Of a DNA stretch of 7,407 nt, positions 7,360-7,407 are shown piece by piece. The translations under genes were made by a program, and so were the position numbers. The notes under the pieces were generated by a model. The model saw only the letters and a list, made by a program, of their open reading frames with translations, made no database searches and was not told the DNA's origin. The stretch covers positions 1 through 7,407 of the forward strand of contig JAHELX010000302.1 in NCBI GenBank assembly GCA_024643945.1. Direction: 5' to 3'. Origin of the DNA: Anaerolineales bacterium. Lineage in GTDB: Bacteria > Chloroflexota > Anaerolineae > 4572-78 > NAK82. Every line of letters begins with the position of its first letter. Position 1 is the first letter of the stretch.

Positions 7360-7407
7360 ATGAATACAATGATCCCTCAAACACGCAACCAATCTGACAC
7401 TAAAACC
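7360..7407 (+). CDS. Second P-type H+-ATPase gene, first 16 codons only (runs off window)
   Basis: ATG at 7360 opens a frame reading MNTMIPQTRNQSDTKT, uninterrupted to the window end. The complete ATPase begins MNTIATQTRNQSDTKT, so 13 of 16 residues match. At the DNA level the last 32 nt differ by a single base. The N-terminal tail of these pumps is not a conserved family motif, so this likeness means a tandem paralogue, not chance. Residues 4-6 differ (MIP versus IAT) and the upstream DNA is distinct, so it is not simply the same sequence repeated by mis-assembly. Whether the gene is full length, and whether its ion specificity is the same, cannot be seen here. A truncated copy or pseudogene remains possible. 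Confidence 0.85.
   Translation, partial: MNTMIPQTRNQSDTKT
7376..7407 (+). repeat. 5'-coding repeat shared with the first ATPase gene (copy 2)
   Basis: This is the partner of 4701-4732, with 31 of 32 bases identical. It is truncated only by the window edge. Confidence 0.9.

Noticed and set aside
7084..7392. Open frame of 102 codons on the - strand spanning the MITE
   Set aside because: It runs through the ATPase 3' end, the palindromic element and the next gene's start. It has no recognisable domain and no supported start, so it is unlikely to be a transposase remnant or gene.

Overview
The window is a compact, single-strand gene block with moderately high GC. It carries the 3' part of a bacterial/archaeal-type V-ATPase (rotary A/V-ATPase) operon, followed by a universal stress protein gene and a P-type H+-ATPase gene. 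At the right edge is the first 16 codons of a second, near-identical-at-the-start P-type ATPase gene. All genes read on the + strand. The V-ATPase set E-A-B-D, bacterial Shine-Dalgarno sites and ATGA overlaps indicate a prokaryote. V-ATPase plus a plant/fungal-like type IIIA H+-ATPase would fit a Chloroflexota (Anaerolineae-like) genome or another deep-branching bacterium, but this assignment is inference and weak.

Layout: the C-terminal 100 residues of V-ATPase subunit E (2-304); subunit A, the catalytic subunit (301-2067); subunit B, the non-catalytic nucleotide-site subunit (2064-3491); subunit D, the central rotor shaft (3478-4182); a UspA-family ATP-binding protein (4199-4648); a complete type IIIA plasma-membrane H+-ATPase (4685-7183); a 131-bp non-coding palindromic element (7207-7337) with 11-bp perfect terminal inverted repeats and a perfect 8-bp target duplication; and the start of a second P-type ATPase (7360 to the window end). 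E/A and A/B overlap by 4 nt, B/D overlap by 14 nt, and the D/usp and usp/ATPase gaps are 16 and 36 nt. One polycistronic transcript is therefore the simplest reading.

Functionally, the block puts two unrelated primary proton (or Na+) pumps, one rotary and one P-type, under probable common control. A small nucleotide-binding stress protein lies between them. The P-type pump was apparently duplicated in tandem, and a MITE-like element then inserted between the copies, just upstream of the second copy's ribosome binding site. Removing the element and one copy of its target duplication restores a 37-nt intergenic gap, close to the 36-nt gap before the first copy. I see no wholly new system here. 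The most noteworthy signals are the tandem pump duplication and the MITE with its intact insertion footprint.
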